Below are positions 44,742 through 54,532 of a DNA stretch of 64,000 nucleotides, piece by piece; position 1 is the stretch's first letter, and each line of letters starts with the position of its first letter. The notes under the pieces were generated by a model, which was given only the letters and a program-made list of their open reading frames with translations, ran no database searches and was not told the DNA's origin. The DNA is from Trebonia sp963759545 (GTDB lineage Bacteria; Actinomycetota; Actinomycetes; Streptosporangiales; Streptosporangiaceae), in the NCBI GenBank assembly GCA_963759545.1, contig CAVXAB010000012.1, positions 1-64,000 on the forward strand, given 5' to 3'. Position numbers and translations under genes: made by a program.

Positions 44742-46392
44742 TTAGCTGGGCCCGGTCGCCGGGGTTGCCCTCGGGATTATGGCCTCGGTCGGGGTGCCAG
44801 GGGGCAGGGTGCCGTAGGCGCGGCCGCCGCCGGCGGCCAGGCGGGTCGCGGCGAAGGCGTCCGCGACCGCCGGGTGGCCGTGCCGGATGAGCAGGGACGC
44901 CTGGAGGGTGACGGCCATCGACTCGGCCAGGCGGCGGGCGGCTTGCTCAGCAGGGTCGGCCGCATCCTTCTTCAGCTTGTCGATCGCGTCGTCCAAGCGC
45001 GCGTCGGCGCCTCGTGCCTGGTCTAGTTCGGCGAAGAAGGCCTCGGCGGACTCGGGCTGGCGGGTCAGCGCGCGCAGCGCGTCGAGTGCGGCGACGTTGC
45101 CCGAGCCCTCCCAGATCGACTGGAGCGGCGCCTCGCGGTACAGGCGGGGCATGCCGGACTCCTCGACGTACCCGTTGCCGCCCAGGCATTCCATCGCCTC
45201 GGCGGCGTGCGCCGGCGCCAGCTTGCAGACGTGGTACTTGGTGGCGGCCAGGGCGAGCCGCCTGAAGGCCTGCTCGCCTTCGTCGCCGCTGGCCGCGTGA
45301 TCAGCCGCGGCGGCCAGCCGCAGGGCGACCGTGGTGGCCGCCTCGGACTCGATGGCAAGGTCGGCGAGGACGTTCGCCATGAGGGGCTGGTCGATGAGCT
45401 TCTTGCCGAATGCCGCACGGTGGTTCGCGTGGTGGGCCGCGTGGATGACGCCAAGGCGCAGGCCGGTCGCGGCGGCAAGCACGCAGTCAAGGCGGGTCGC
45501 GTTGACCATGTCGAGGATGGTACGGACTCCCCGGCCCTCCTCGCCGACGAGCCAGGCAGTCGCGTTGTCGTACTCGACCTCGGCGGAGGCGTTCGAGCGA
45601 TTGCCCAGCTTGTCCTTGAGCCGCTGCAGGTGCATCGCGTTGCGGGTGCCGTCGGGCAGGATCTTGGGCAGCAAGAAGCAGCTCGGGCCGGCCGGCGTCT
45701 TGGCCAGGACCATGAAGAGGTCGCACATCGGGGCCGACGTGAACCACTTGTGGCCGGTGATGCGGTAGCTGCCGTCGGTCGTCCTCGTCGCCGTCGTGGT
45801 GTTGGCGCGGACGTCCGAGCCACCCTGCTTCTCCGTCATGGACATGCCGGCGGTCAGGCCCCGCTTGGCGGCCGGCGGCCGCCTGCTCGGGTCGTACTCG
45901 GTGGCCGCCAGCAGCGGCTGGTACTGCTGCGCCAGGTCGGGGGCGTGGCGGAGCGCGGGGACGATCGCGTAGGTCATCGAGACCGGGCAGAGGTGGCCGG
46001 CCTCGGCCTGGCCCCAGAGGTAGAACCTGGCGGCACGGTCCAGGTGCGCCCCTGGACGCCCGTCCTGCCACGGTGTCGCGTGCAGGCCGTGTCCGATCGC
46101 CGTCGCCATGAGGTCGTGCCAGGCGGGATGGAACTCCACCTCGTCGATCCGGTGGCCGTACCGGTCGTGCGTGCGGAGCTTCGGCGGGTTCTCGTTGGCG
46201 AGCCTGCCCAGCTCTTGCGCGCGCTCGCCGCCCGCCAGGCGGCCGATCTCCTGAAGGCGCCCGCCGGTGACCGCGGTGCCGCCGGTGCCATCGGGGCGGA
46301 AGGCTGTCGAGGGCGGCGTGGAGCGCAGGGTCGGCCGACGCGTCGTAGCCGACGAGCGGCGGCGGCTGGTTGGTGACCTCGTGCGTGGGCAT
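44742..46392 (-). CDS. AidB-like acyl-CoA dehydrogenase family protein, 1-nt frameshift near the N-terminus
   Basis: Most of the protein is in one frame: VEFHPAWHDLM, GMSMTEKQGGSDVRANTT with the FAD-binding TEKQGGSD, ITGHKWFTSAPMCDLFMVLAKT, and the C-terminal ECLGGNGYVEESGMPRLYREAPLQSIWEGSGN. These match E. coli AidB and its relatives (about 540 aa). The start MPTHEVTNQPPPL at ATG 46392 (AGGAG upstream) is in another frame; removing the extra T near 46305 joins it as ALDAFRPDGTGGTAV, giving 549 residues. AidB protects DNA against alkylation or destroys alkylating agents; dehydrogenase activity is weak. Confidence 0.85.
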
Positions 46393-46471
46393 CGCGGGCT
46401 CCTGCACCTTGAGAGATGGGTGGCGGTGAGGGTGGAACACCAAGTCGTTCGGGATGCTCCCGATTTTGAAT

Positions 46472-47575
46472 TTAGGAGGTCAGGCGCGCGGCGAGCCAGT
46501 CGGCCATCCGGGAGCGGGACTCGTAGGCGCGGTTGGTCACGCCGTGGCTGCCGTCGGGGTAGATGGCGAGCTCGGCCGTCTTCACCTCGTTGGCCAGGCG
46601 CTCCTGGTGATAGGCGGGGACGATCCTGTCGCGGCCGCCGCCGACGATGAGCAACGGGGTCTCGATGTGCGCGGCGGCCTCTTCGAGCGTGAGCTTGGCG
46701 GCCTTGGCGCGGGCCTCTTCTTCTGACTTCGCGCCGGAGCGGGCCTGGAAGGTGGCCCTGGTCTGCGCTGGGAGCTCGTCCCAGTCCAGGTCGAAGCGGT
46801 ACGGGCCGGCGAGGGCGACGACCGCCCGCAGGCGCTTCTCGTAGGCCGCGGAACGCGCGGCGTAGTACCCGCCGAGGCTCACGCCGAACAGGCCGATTCG
46901 CTCCCGGTCGAGGCCAGCGCGATCTTGCAGGTAGTCGACCGCCGCGGTGGCCACCTTCTCGTAGGCGGGCTCGATGGGCAGCTCGTACTCGGACTCGCCC
47001 TGGCCGGGGCCGTCGATGGCGAGGGTGGCAAGCCCGCGGGCGAGGAAGTACTCGGCGGTCGCCTGCAACTCCTCCTTGGTCGAGTCGAGGCCGGGGGCCA
47101 TGATCACGACCGGGGCGTTGCCGAAGCCGGCCGCGGCGGGTACGCGGAGGTAGGCGGGCAGGGTCGTGTCGCCATAGGGGACATGCACCAGTTCGGCCGG
47201 CGGGGTGAGCGCCGGCGCGGCCCTGAAGAAGCAGGCGATGCTCCGCTCGTGCGCGGCGCGCTGCTGTACCGGGTCGTCGACGAAGACGAACTTGCCCCAG
47301 TGCCAGGCCAGGGCGGCGCGCTGCCAGGCACCCGCGGCGGTCTGCTGCTGTCCCGCGTCCTCGGCGGACTCGGCGAGCTGCTCATAGTGCGTCGCGGTGA
47401 CTCCCCACTCCCGGCACCAGTCCGCCCAGCGGCTGATCCTGGCCAGGGTCGCGGTGAAGTCGCCGTAGTCGGTGCCGTTGGACGTGAACCGGTAGCCCCA
47501 GTGGGCGGCCGCGCCCGCGACGCGGGGGTCTGGCTGAACGGCCTGGGAGTCCTCTGCCTGCTGATCATGCGCCAT
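46472..47575 (-). CDS. Alpha/beta hydrolase, FrsA/DUF1100-like with helical N-terminal domain
   Basis: 367 residues. An N-terminal helical cap of about 125 residues precedes the hydrolase fold: IMAPGLDSTKEEL (oxyanion region), IDGPGQGES, the nucleophile GVSLGGYYAAR, Asp in VGGGRDRIVPAYH and His in PDGSHGVTN. Relatives include 2,6-dihydroxy-pseudo-oxynicotine hydrolase and acyl hydrolases cleaving C-C or ester bonds. Substrate unknown. It precedes the AidB-like gene on the same strand by 79 bases and could share its transcript. Confidence 0.87.
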   Translation of the reverse strand: MAHDQQAEDSQAVQPDPRVAGAAAHWGYRFTSNGTDYGDFTATLARISRWADWCREWGVTATHYEQLAESAEDAGQQQTAAGAWQRAALAWHWGKFVFVDDPVQQRAAHERSIACFFRAAPALTPPAELVHVPYGDTTLPAYLRVPAAAGFGNAPVVIMAPGLDSTKEELQATAEYFLARGLATLAIDGPGQGESEYELPIEPAYEKVATAAVDYLQDRAGLDRERIGLFGVSLGGYYAARSAAYEKRLRAVVALAGPYRFDLDWDELPAQTRATFQARSGAKSEEEARAKAAKLTLEEAAAHIETPLLIVGGGRDRIVPAYHQERLANEVKTAELAIYPDGSHGVTNRAYESRSRMADWLAARLTS

Positions 47576-47751
47576 GGGGCGATCCTAGGCTTGCCCGCGC
47601 TCGATCCGGGCATGACCCGCCCCTCCCGCGTCATGCGCCGCTCGTCCGCTCCCTCAGTCGGCGGGCGCCGCCGGCCGCGCCGGGGCGGCGGCCAGGCGGG
47701 CACGTGCGGCTAACGACGCGCGGCGGTTAATCGGCGACTTTCTGGGAATTC

Positions 47752-48579
47752 ATGTCGCCGGGCAACGGGGATTTCCGGAATAGGAAATTTGGTGAGATGA
47801 CGACTGTGCCGAGGCAGGTCGGGCGACAAGTCGCTGGCGGGCTGGTTGCGATCATCGCGGCGGTTTCCGTGGCGCTAGCGGGCGAATCATCAGCCGGGGC
47901 CGCGATTTACGCGCATTCGTCACATCCGCAGCGGGTCGCCGCTAAACGGGATATCCGGCATGAGCGGCTCCTGCGAGACATGCGGAATCCACCGGGCACC
48001 AGGCGGCCAAGGACGCGCCCCAGGGCCAGGAAGGCGCCGCGGTCCGCCGGGCCGTGGACGGTCTCGGCCCCGTCCGTCGGCCTGGCCGCCGACCTCATGA
48101 CGCTCAGCGGCCCGGGCGGCACGGCGGGCACTGACGGCCTGTCGCTCCCGGTCCCGCCCCTGTACAGGGCCGCGAGCGACGCCGGGTGGTACGACTTCAC
48201 CGCCGTGCCAGGCGGCGCGGGCAACGCGGTCATCGTGGGGCACGTCGACACCTACACGGGGCCCGCGGTGTTCTACCACCTCTATGAGCTGCGCCCGGGC
48301 GACCCGGTCTACGTGGACGCCGACGGCACCAGGCGGCGCTTCGACGTCACCTCGGTCCGCGAGATGCCCAAGCCGAGCTTCCCGGTGAACCAGGTATTCG
48401 GCGGCACGAAAAGGCACATGCTGTGGCTTATCACATGCGGCGGATCATTCGACTACGAGACCGGGCATTATCTGGACAATATCGTCGTATCGGCGACCTG
48501 GGACCCGCAAAAGAAAGAGCGACCAGGCGAGAAAGGGCACGCGAAACGTTCTGAAAATCATCTGCAATCGGTACGCTAG
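47752..48579 (+). CDS. Class F sortase
   Basis: 275 residues (or 260 from the internal ATG at 47797, MTTVPRQVGRQ). A membrane helix (VAGGLVAIIAAVSVALAG) is followed by a basic Pro/Arg-rich spacer and the sortase barrel: His in VIVGHVDTYTG, the nucleophilic Cys in LWLITCGGSFDYETGHY and Arg or Asn contact in LDNIVVSATW. Class F sortases attach or process LPxTG-type proteins at the actinobacterial surface. No LPxTG substrate lies next to it; the neighbouring secreted protein lacks a sorting signal. Shares few features with neighbours. Confidence 0.87.
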   Translation: MSPGNGDFRNRKFGEMTTVPRQVGRQVAGGLVAIIAAVSVALAGESSAGAAIYAHSSHPQRVAAKRDIRHERLLRDMRNPPGTRRPRTRPRARKAPRSAGPWTVSAPSVGLAADLMTLSGPGGTAGTDGLSLPVPPLYRAASDAGWYDFTAVPGGAGNAVIVGHVDTYTGPAVFYHLYELRPGDPVYVDADGTRRRFDVTSVREMPKPSFPVNQVFGGTKRHMLWLITCGGSFDYETGHYLDNIVVSATWDPQKKERPGEKGHAKRSENHLQSVR

Positions 48580-48655
48580 TCGCGATAATCGTGATGCACG
48601 GCTCCATCGATTGAACCTTTCGTCCCGCAGGCTCATTTCCAACGGGGGAAACACA

Positions 48656-49261
48656 ATGAACCGAGTCACCGCCGTGGTCGCCACGCTCGCCACGGCCGCC
48701 GCTGCGACGATGGCCGCCGCGACTAGCGGGCCAGCCATGGCCGCTCCGCGATCCGTGACCGCTCATCCCGCCGCACACCCCAAGTCCGCGACCGCGCACC
48801 CAGGCACCACGCAGGCGAAGACGGCCGCGCAGGCGAAGACGGCCGCGCAGCAGGCCAAGCTCACGAGCTTCCTGCCGACCGAGATCGCCAGCGAGCTCGA
48901 CGGCGGCAAGTACGTGACGATCGTCAGCTGCCACGGGGTGGACAGCCCGCCGCCGGTCCACCTCGCCAGGCCGGGCACGCCGCTGACGGTGAGCGGCGTC
49001 GGCCCGTCCGCGGCGATCTTCAAGATGCTCAAGCAGGCCGACCCCTACAAGAACATCTACACCTGCACGGTCGTGGTCAAGGAGAAGGTGCCCGCCAAGC
49101 CGAGTGCGGCCGTGACGAAGAAGATAGCCGCGCACAAGGCACGCAGGTCCGCCTGCGAGATCGCGACGGGTGGCGGCACGCGCTGCACCAGGAAGGTCAC
49201 GTTGGACACCGGGTTCGGCGGCCTTGCCCGGCAGGTGAAGCACCACCATCCCGCCGGCTGA
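48656..49261 (+). CDS. Secreted hypothetical protein
   Basis: 201 residues from MNRVTAVVATLATAAAATMAA, a classical signal peptide probably cut after AMA. The mature protein is basic, rich in Ala, Lys and His. It has a repeated HPAAHPKSATAHP/AKTAAQAKTAAQ low-complexity region near its start and four or five cysteines (SCHG, YTCT, SACE, TRCT) that could form disulfides. I do not recognise a family. Located after the class F sortase in the same direction with 76 bases between them. Confidence 0.7.
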   Translation: MNRVTAVVATLATAAAATMAAATSGPAMAAPRSVTAHPAAHPKSATAHPGTTQAKTAAQAKTAAQQAKLTSFLPTEIASELDGGKYVTIVSCHGVDSPPPVHLARPGTPLTVSGVGPSAAIFKMLKQADPYKNIYTCTVVVKEKVPAKPSAAVTKKIAAHKARRSACEIATGGGTRCTRKVTLDTGFGGLARQVKHHHPAG

Positions 49262-49325
49262 CCGCCCGGCCGGCGGGGCTCGGGCAGGGGCGCACGGCGG
49301 ATCTGTCCTCAGGGACAATAGACGC

Positions 49326-51266
49326 ATGACCGAGCCCCAGCAGGCCATCCCCGCTCAGGCGGACCAGGCGCAGGCCGCCAAGGAACAGCCAGTGGCCCGT
49401 CAGGCAACCACGGCCTGGACGTCAAGCGGCAAGACCCCGCTGCGGCAGTTCCTGCGTACCGAGACCGGCTCCGCCACGATCCTCGTCGGCGCGACGCTCG
49501 CGGCGCTCATCTGGTCCAACGTCGCGTCGGGGAGCTACGAGGGGTTCTGGGGGACCAGGCTGACCGCCGGCGTCGGCGGCCACGGGATCACGATGGACCT
49601 GCGCGAGTTCGTGAACTCGGGGCTGATGGCGCTGTTCTTCCTCGTCGTCGGGCTCGAGGCGCGCCGCGAGTGGGACATGGGCGAGCTGCGGGTGCGCAGC
49701 CGGGTGGCGCTGCCGTTCCTCGCCGGGCTCGGCGGCATGCTCGTCCCGATCGCGATCTACTTCGCTTTCAACGCCGGGCGGCCGACCGCGCACGGCTGGG
49801 GCGCCGCGATGTCCACCGACACCGCGTTCGCGCTCGGCGCGCTCGCCCTGGCCGGCGGCAGCAGGCTGCCCGACCGGGTGCGCACCTACCTGCTGACCTT
49901 CTCGGTCGTCGACGACCTGGCCGGCCTCGCGGTCATCGCCGTCTTCTACAGCAGCCACGTGCGCTGGCTCCCGCTGCTCATCGGCGCCGCGCTGCTCGCG
50001 GCCGACGGCGTCCTGACCAGGCGCGGCTTCCGCAACGCCCCGGTCTACCTGCTGATCGGGGTCGCCGCCTGGGTGGCGTTCTGGGAGTCAGGCGTCGACC
50101 CGATCGTCGCGGGGCTGGTCATCGGCCTGCTGACCTGCGCCTACCCGGCCGCGCGGGAGGACCTGCAGCAGGCCACCGACGCGTTCCGGCTGTTCCGCGA
50201 GCAGCCCACCGCGCGGCTGGCCGCCGAGGCCCGCGAGGTGGCCCGGCGCGCGATCTCGCCGAACGAGCGGCTGCAGGAGCGTTACCACGGGTGGACGAGC
50301 TACGTGATCGTCCCGCTGTTCGCGCTGGCCAACGCGGACATCAAGATCAGCGGGTCGTTCCTCGCGCACGCGTACACCTCCCCCGCCACGCTCGGCATCA
50401 TGATCGGCTACATCGTCGGCAAGCCGGTCGGCACGGCGGGCATGGCCTGGCTGGTCAGCAAGGTCACCAGGCGGCGGCTGACGCCGCCGGTCGGCTGGGG
50501 CGCGGTCCTCGGCGTCGGCGCGGTCGCCGGCATCGGGTTCACGGTGGCACTGCTGATCTCCTCGCTTGCCTTCACCGGCACCCAGCTCGCCGAGGCCAAG
50601 CTCGGCATCCTGTCCGGCGCGATCTGCGCCACGCTGCTCACCTGGCTGGTGTTCCGCGGCCTGGACCGGCTCTCGCCGCGGACCAGGCTGCGGGCACTGC
50701 TCGGCACCGCGTCGACGGTCACCGACCTGGCGGTGCCCGTCGACCCGGAGCGCGACCACATCCGCGGCCCGAAGAAGGACGCCCTCGTCACCCTCGTCGA
50801 GTACGGCGACTTCGAGTGCCCGTACTGCGGTCAGGCCGAGCCGGCGGTCCGCGGCCTGATCCGCGAGTTCGGCGAGCTGCGGTTCGTCTTCAGGCACCTG
50901 CCGCTCACCGAGGTTCACCCGCACGCGCAGCTCGCCGCCGAGGCCGCGGAGGCCGCGGCCGTGCAGGGCGCGTTCTGGGAGATGCACGACATGCTGATGG
51001 ACCACCAGGGCGCGCTGACCACCAGGGACCTCGTCGGCTACGCGGCCAGCATCGGCCTCGACTCGGACAAGTTCGCCGCCGACCTGCGCAAGCACGCCGG
51101 CGCCTACCGGGTCGCCGAGGACGTCGACTCGGCGGACCTGGCCACCGTGTCTGGCACGCCGACGTTCTTCATCAACGGCAACCGCTACTACGGCGCCTTC
51201 GACCTGGCCGCGCTGAAGGAGGCGGTGCATACCGCGAAGGCCCGCGCCGTCATCGGCGCGCGGTGA
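49326..51266 (+). CDS. nhaA: NhaA Na+/H+ antiporter fused to a DsbA-like thioredoxin domain
   Basis: 646 residues. Residues about 35-445 are a full NhaA: FFLVVGLEARREWDMGELR, STDTAFALGALALAGGSRLP, and the ion-binding aspartates in VVDDLAGLAVIAVFY. Residues about 480-645 are a DsbA/thioredoxin domain with active site FECPYCGQ and the cis-Pro in SGTPTFFINGNRYYG. NhaA exchanges two protons for one sodium. The fusion is known in actinobacterial NhaA proteins; its role, perhaps redox control of the antiporter or of a partner, is unknown. No NhaR is nearby. Confidence 0.92.
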   Translation: MTEPQQAIPAQADQAQAAKEQPVARQATTAWTSSGKTPLRQFLRTETGSATILVGATLAALIWSNVASGSYEGFWGTRLTAGVGGHGITMDLREFVNSGLMALFFLVVGLEARREWDMGELRVRSRVALPFLAGLGGMLVPIAIYFAFNAGRPTAHGWGAAMSTDTAFALGALALAGGSRLPDRVRTYLLTFSVVDDLAGLAVIAVFYSSHVRWLPLLIGAALLAADGVLTRRGFRNAPVYLLIGVAAWVAFWESGVDPIVAGLVIGLLTCAYPAAREDLQQATDAFRLFREQPTARLAAEAREVARRAISPNERLQERYHGWTSYVIVPLFALANADIKISGSFLAHAYTSPATLGIMIGYIVGKPVGTAGMAWLVSKVTRRRLTPPVGWGAVLGVGAVAGIGFTVALLISSLAFTGTQLAEAKLGILSGAICATLLTWLVFRGLDRLSPRTRLRALLGTASTVTDLAVPVDPERDHIRGPKKDALVTLVEYGDFECPYCGQAEPAVRGLIREFGELRFVFRHLPLTEVHPHAQLAAEAAEAAAVQGAFWEMHDMLMDHQGALTTRDLVGYAASIGLDSDKFAADLRKHAGAYRVAEDVDSADLATVSGTPTFFINGNRYYGAFDLAALKEAVHTAKARAVIGAR

Positions 51267-51360
51267 GACGCGCGGGATCGCCCGTGGTGGAAGGCCCGTG
51301 GTGGAAGGCAGTGGTGAAAGGATAGACGCGACCGAATTCGCGGAGCGAGAGGGCGGTGGC

Positions 51361-52590
51361 GTGGCCGGGACTCGAAGCATCGCGATCACGGGCGGGCGCG
51401 TCGTGCCCATCGAGGGCGACCCGATCGACGGCGGGACGGTCCTGGTCGTCGACGGGAGAATCGCGGCCGTCGGCGGCCCCGGCCTCGAGCCGCCGCCCGG
51501 TGCCGACGTCGTCGACGCGGCGGGCCGGTGGGTACTGCCCGGCCTCGTCGACGCGCATACCCACCTGGGCGCGCGCGAGGAGGGCGAGGGCTGGGCCGGG
51601 CACGACACGAACGAGCTCACCGGCCCGATCCAGCCCCACGTCCGGGTGCTCGACGCGATCAACCCGGCAGACGAGGGGTTCCGCGACGCGATCGCAGGCG
51701 GCGTGCTGACCGCGGGGATCACCCCGGGCTCAGGCAACCCCATCGGCGGCCAGACGGTGGCGGTCCACTGCTGGGGCCGCACGGTGGACGACATGGTGCT
51801 CCGCTCCCCCGCCGGAATGAAGTCCGCGCTCGGCGAGAACCCCAAGCGGGTACTCGGCGAGCGCCGCGTCAACCCGTCGAGCCGCCTCGGCACCGCGGCC
51901 GCGATCCGCACCGCGCTCGTCGACGCGCTCAATTACCTGGAAAAAGAAAAAGCGGACGAAGCGGAAGAAGAGTCATCAGAACGACTTCGGCTTACTCACT
52001 CCCGTGACCTGAAACTCGAGGCGCTCGGCGGCGTGCTGCGTCGTGAGATCCCCTGGCGCCAGCACTGCCACCGCGCGGACGACATCGCGACGGCGCTGCG
52101 GCTCGCGGAGGAATTCGGCTATGACCTGGTGCTCGACCACGGAACCGAGGGGTACCTGATCGCGGACAAGATCGCCGCGGCCGGGGTGCCGGTGGTGACC
52201 GGCCCGCTGATCACCGCCAGGTCCAAGGTCGAGCTGCGGAACAGGACGATGGCCAACCCCGGGCTGCTCGCGGCGGCGGGCGTCACGGTCGCGATCGCGA
52301 CCGACCACCCGGTGGTCCCTGTCCACCTGCTGATCCTCCAGGCGGCGCTCGCGGTCAGGGAGGGCCTCGACAGGGACACCGCGCTGCGCGCGGTCACCAT
52401 CACCCCGGCCAGGATCATGCGGGTGGCCGACCGGATCGGCTCGCTCGTCCCCGGCAAGGACGCGGACGTGACCATCTGGTCAGGCGACCCGCTCGACGTC
52501 ATGTCCCGGGTCGAGGCCGCCTACATCGGCGGGCGCGAGGTCTACCGCTACGACCTCGCGTCCCGCTCGGGCGTCTTCGCGGCGCCGTAG
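51361..52590 (+). CDS. Amidohydrolase-superfamily protein (imidazolonepropionase-like)
   Basis: 409 residues from GTG 51361; the frame continues to 51298 through tandemly repeated CCCGTGGTGGAAGG, which I treat as upstream. Typical of cyclic amidohydrolases: IAITGGRVVPIEGDPIDGGTVLVVDGRI (small beta domain), metal site DAHTHLG, HCHRADD, VLDHGTEGY and ATDHPV, then LVPGKDADVTIWSGDP. No lysine carboxylation site is obvious. Substrate unknown; relatives hydrolyse imidazolones, dipeptides or organophosphates. Convergent with the anti-sigma gene, 13 bases apart. Confidence 0.87.
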   Translation: MAGTRSIAITGGRVVPIEGDPIDGGTVLVVDGRIAAVGGPGLEPPPGADVVDAAGRWVLPGLVDAHTHLGAREEGEGWAGHDTNELTGPIQPHVRVLDAINPADEGFRDAIAGGVLTAGITPGSGNPIGGQTVAVHCWGRTVDDMVLRSPAGMKSALGENPKRVLGERRVNPSSRLGTAAAIRTALVDALNYLEKEKADEAEEESSERLRLTHSRDLKLEALGGVLRREIPWRQHCHRADDIATALRLAEEFGYDLVLDHGTEGYLIADKIAAAGVPVVTGPLITARSKVELRNRTMANPGLLAAAGVTVAIATDHPVVPVHLLILQAALAVREGLDRDTALRAVTITPARIMRVADRIGSLVPGKDADVTIWSGDPLDVMSRVEAAYIGGREVYRYDLASRSGVFAAP

Positions 52591-52603
52591 CCGCGACGGC
52601 CGG

Positions 52604-53447
52604 TCACTGGAACGTCGCGGTGGCCAGCACGGTCCCGTCGGCGGAGACGATCCGTGGCGCCGCTCAGCGGCCCGAGGTTCCCCGGGTCCGGGCTGCCCCA
52701 CGAGCCGTAGCCGTCGGCCAGCTGGAACGACCCGATCTTGCTCACCTGCCCGTCCTTGGCCACGACCTGGCACGTCACGGCTTCGTTGCCTGACCCCATG
52801 TGTACGGACATGTACAGCCATCTGGACTCGCCCGAGTAGACGTAGATTTCACCGACTTCCTGGTGCGTGGCCGAGAGCAGGTCCGCGGACTTCAGCGGCC
52901 CCGCGGCCGAGCTGGCCGCGGGCGCGGTGCCCGCGCCGATGCGCCAGCCGCCGAGGCCCGCCACGATGACGGCGAGTCCGACGGCGACGGTCGCAAGCAC
53001 CCGGCGCATCCGCCCTGGCCGCCTCGTCCCGCCAGGCCCGGCCGGCGGCGCGCTTGGCCGGCCGGCACGGGGCCGGTCAGCACGGGGCCGGTCAGCACGG
53101 GGCCGCGTCCCGCCCCTGGCCGCACCGCGATGCCCTGGATTGTCGCCGCGCTCGGAGATCAGCCGGGGATAGTTGTACTCTTCCTTTCCCTCGGCCTCGG
53201 CCGGCGCGGGCAGCCCGAGCCGCTCAAGCACCCTGGTCTCGAACCCGGCCGGCGGCTCGGCGGGCGGCAGCAGCTCAAGCAGCTGCTCGCCGGTCGCCAT
53301 CAGCTGCCGCACGTGCTCACGGCACTCGTCGCAGCGGTCCAGGTGCGCGATCGCCATCGCGCGCTCGCGCCCGGTGAGGACGCCGAGCGCCAGTTCGGCG
53401 GCCACGTCTGCCAGTTCTGCGCATGTCATGTCGTTCAGCTCACTCAT
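52604..53447 (-). CDS. Zinc-containing anti-sigma factor (RskA-like), 1-nt frameshift near the C-terminus
   Basis: The N-terminal zinc-binding anti-sigma domain (MTCAELADVAAELALGVL, then HLDRCDECREHV with HxxxCxxC) is followed by a basic tandem linker (RPRADRPRADRPRAGRP), one membrane helix (LATVAVGLAVIVAGLGGW) and an extracytoplasmic RskA-type domain. The frame as given runs on to 52548 with non-homologous residues. Deleting the extra C near 52652 restores GATIVSADGTVLATATFQ and a stop at 52604, total 280 residues. It overlaps the sigma gene by eight bases and should hold that sigma factor at the membrane. Confidence 0.87.
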
Positions 53448-54021
53448 CGCCTGCCTCCTCAGGGAGGAAGGCGGCCCGCAGTTTCTGCATGCCGTCTCTT
53501 ATCCGCGTCTTCGCCGTACCGAGGGGAATCCCCTCGGTATCGGCGACCTGCCGTGCTGTCATGCCGTAGATCCCGGACATCGCCACCGCCCGTGCCTGAG
53601 ATGAGGGCAGCCGGGCGAGGGCGCGCCGCAGCCCCTCCGCGCTGTCGTTGGCGACCGCCACCCGCTCCGGGCTTTCGGTCATGGAGGCAAGCAGCACCGG
53701 CAGGTCGTTCGGGTCCATCGGCAGCGCCGACCTGGCACGGACGACGTCGATCGCCAGGTTGTGGGTGATCGTCGATAGCCATGCCCGGACGGACCCGCGT
53801 CTTGAGTCATAGACCGACGCGTGCCGCCACGCTTGCTCGAAGGCGTGCTGCGCGACGTCCTCGGCGGTGGTCGGGTCGCCAATGACGGCGAGCGCCACGC
53901 CGAAGACGATCCGCTGGAACCGGCGCACGAAAGCGACGGCGAGCTCGGCATCGCCCGCGCCAAGGCCAGCGAGCAGCACTTCATCGGACTGCCGTTCTCC
54001 TGAGGCTCCCACAGATCCCAT
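53440..54021 (-). CDS. ECF RNA polymerase sigma factor (SigK/SigL-like)
   Basis: 193 residues. Sigma region 2 spans about 25-95 (VFGVALAVIGDPTTAEDVAQHAFEQAWRHA, WLSTITHNLAIDVVRAR) and region 4 about 125-185 (LARLPSSQARAVAMSGIYGMTARQVADTEGIPLGTAKTRIRDGMQKLR). Its stop overlaps the start of the anti-sigma gene, the standard arrangement. It is fourth in a minus-strand run that begins with a COG4315 lipoprotein, so it probably activates its own operon. Confidence 0.92.
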   Translation of the reverse strand: MGSVGASGERQSDEVLLAGLGAGDAELAVAFVRRFQRIVFGVALAVIGDPTTAEDVAQHAFEQAWRHASVYDSRRGSVRAWLSTITHNLAIDVVRARSALPMDPNDLPVLLASMTESPERVAVANDSAEGLRRALARLPSSQARAVAMSGIYGMTARQVADTEGIPLGTAKTRIRDGMQKLRAAFLPEEAGDE

Positions 54022-54031
54022 TGTGCGCGCC

Positions 54032-54514
54032 TCAGGTCCTTGACGGCACCGGTGCGGGCCTGCCCGCCGCCCTGGCCGACTCGGCGAGCGCGAGCACGCA
54101 CGCGGCGACCAGCAGGACGAAGGCGGCGGTGAACTCGACGGCGAGCGAGAGCGCCGCGTACGGGACGGTCAGGCTCTCGACGTACCCGAACAGCCCGACG
54201 CTCGCGGTGAGCAGCAGGCCGACCGCGGTCGCGACGCCGGCCACGGCGCCGGCCACGATCAGCGCCAGCCACCGGAAGGCCACGATGGCGACCGCGAGGA
54301 CGATGCAGGCGATGGCCTGGACCAGGAAGAGCGGCCCGATGACGCTGATGTCCTTGTAGCCGTCCGACCACAGCATCAGGTGAATCACGGCGGACCAGAC
54401 GAGGAAGCCCGCGCCGGTCCCGGTCAGCGCGAGGACCGTCCAGCGGGCGATCCGCGACTGCAGCGCGCTCGGTCTGCGGAGCAGGAACCTGATAACGCTC
54501 TCGCGGTTAAACAT
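54032..54514 (-). CDS. Four-helix membrane protein, unknown function
   Basis: 160 residues with four hydrophobic helices (about 28-48, 58-82, 85-110 and 120-145) and a basic N-terminus (MFNRESVIRFLLRRPSALQSRIARW). I do not recognise a family with confidence; it resembles small unnamed actinobacterial membrane proteins. Placed 10 bases before the sigma gene and 18 bases after the permease, so part of the same operon. Confidence 0.75.
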   Translation of the reverse strand: MFNRESVIRFLLRRPSALQSRIARWTVLALTGTGAGFLVWSAVIHLMLWSDGYKDISVIGPLFLVQAIACIVLAVAIVAFRWLALIVAGAVAGVATAVGLLLTASVGLFGYVESLTVPYAALSLAVEFTAAFVLLVAACVLALAESARAAGRPAPVPSRT

Positions 54515-54532
54515 GACGCCTCCTAGGGCGCT

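Noticed and set aside
51281..51322. CCCGTGGTGGAAGG tandem duplication considered as part of the amidohydrolase coding sequence
   Set aside because: It lies ahead of GTG 51361, where the homologous protein begins, and encodes no conserved residues.
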